Shown: positions 5,773 to 6,063 of the stretch, piece by piece
Layout: each line of letters starts with the position of its first letter
Numbering within the stretch: position 1 is the first letter of the stretch
Source: Euryarchaeota archaeon UBA171
GTDB lineage: Archaea; Thermoplasmatota; Poseidoniia; Poseidoniales; Thalassarchaeaceae
Length of the DNA stretch: 6,063 nucleotides
Assembly (NCBI GenBank): GCA_002497295.1
Contig: DANO01000011.1
Location: forward strand, 1 to 6,063
Direction of reading: 5' to 3'
Translations under genes and position numbers: made by a program
Notes under the pieces: model-generated
Told to the model about the DNA's origin: nothing
Database searches by the model: none
Seen by the model: only the letters and a program-made list of their open reading frames with translations

Positions 5773-6063
5773 ATGAATGCCACTAAGATTACCTCGTTTT
5801 GCCTATGCCTTTCTATGCTTTCGATTGTTTTTTCCGGGTGCCTCAGTTCAGATGGAACAGAACCTGACTCCGATCCCGAGCTCGATGACTGGAACGTTTT
5901 CTACGTCCAATCTGAATCTGAATTACCGGCATGCGGAGCAGACCAAGATGGAAGGCTGTACTACATCGCAGGAGACTCGTCCTTCAAAACATGTTCAGAC
6001 TACACTTGGACGACCGTCGATTTAACGGGACCTCAGGGGGCCACAGGGGCACAGGGACCGGCA
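5773..6063 (+). CDS. Lipoprotein with collagen-like Gly-X-Y repeats (3' partial)
   Basis: The frame runs open to the window end, giving the first 97 residues. The N-terminus is a lipoprotein signal: Lys5, a hydrophobic stretch to Phe20, then SGC with the lipidation Cys at 23. Phe at -3 is less usual than Leu. An acidic linker follows (DGTEPDSDPELDD, 27-39). A small domain then holds two Cys (54 and 74) around GRLYYI and a Trp at 79, possibly disulfide-bonded. From residue 86 there are four Gly-X-Y triplets, GPQ GAT GAQ GPA, which continue into the truncated part. The product should be anchored outside the cell membrane, with a collagen-like stalk projecting outward. An in-frame ATG at 5758 would add MRTCL. 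The ATG at 5773 is preferred because the signal then has normal length and the TATA spacing fits, but neither start has a Shine-Dalgarno. Its ligand or role, perhaps adhesion, is unknown. Confidence 0.83.
   Translation, partial: MNATKITSFCLCLSMLSIVFSGCLSSDGTEPDSDPELDDWNVFYVQSESELPACGADQDGRLYYIAGDSSFKTCSDYTWTTVDLTGPQGATGAQGPA

Noticed and set aside
5777..6025. 82-aa frame at the window end
   Set aside because: It is out of frame with the lipoprotein, whose lipobox and Gly-X-Y repeats make the other frame clearly the real one.
1..6063. Search by eye for tRNA, rRNA, CRISPR repeats, insertion sequences and attachment sites
   Set aside because: No regularly spaced direct repeats, no transposase or integrase sequence, and no tRNA-like cloverleaf was seen on either strand.

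Overview
The window looks like a gene-dense piece of an archaeal chromosome or environmental clone, most likely a planktonic marine euryarchaeon of the Marine Group II / Thermoplasmatota kind. This rests on indirect signs. One gene has a TATA-like box about 29 nt before its start codon and so almost no leader. Another has a strong GAGGTGA Shine-Dalgarno. AGA/AGG arginine and ATA isoleucine codons are frequent. The gene types also fit: a membrane-anchored C-terminus, a WD40 propeller, and a lipoprotein with collagen-like Gly-X-Y repeats. No rRNA, tRNA or informational marker gene is present, so the assignment stays tentative.

Layout. (1) Positions 1-231: the end of a + strand gene whose product has a C-terminal membrane anchor. 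(2) 228-1454: a WD40 protein with seven recognisable repeats, overlapping gene 1 by 4 nt in a GTGA junction, so probably coupled to it. (3) 1456-1728: a small two-helix membrane protein on the - strand, convergent with the WD40 gene and separated from it by one base. (4) 1729-1877: a 149-nt divergent intergenic region with a good TATA-like element for the + strand. (5) 1878-2120: an 80-aa two-helix membrane protein with an EEEPEEEPEP tail. (6) 2132-4180: a 682-aa soluble protein that I cannot assign, 11 nt after gene 5, with a strong ribosome binding site that overlaps the gene 5 stop. (7) 4229-4813: a DUF4126-like integral membrane protein. (8) 4894-5736: an unassigned membrane protein with about four hydrophobic segments. 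(9) 5773 to the window end: the start of a lipoprotein with collagen-like triplets, cut off by the window.

Genes 5 and 6 are very likely one transcription unit. Genes 7 and 8 follow on the same strand with gaps of 48 and 80 nt and could be co-transcribed or have their own promoters. Most of the products are membrane or cell-surface proteins. The best candidate for something undescribed is the pair of the 80-aa membrane protein and the 682-aa orphan protein, but nothing in the sequence gives them a function. I see no mobile element, CRISPR array, RNA gene or clear sign of recent transfer.
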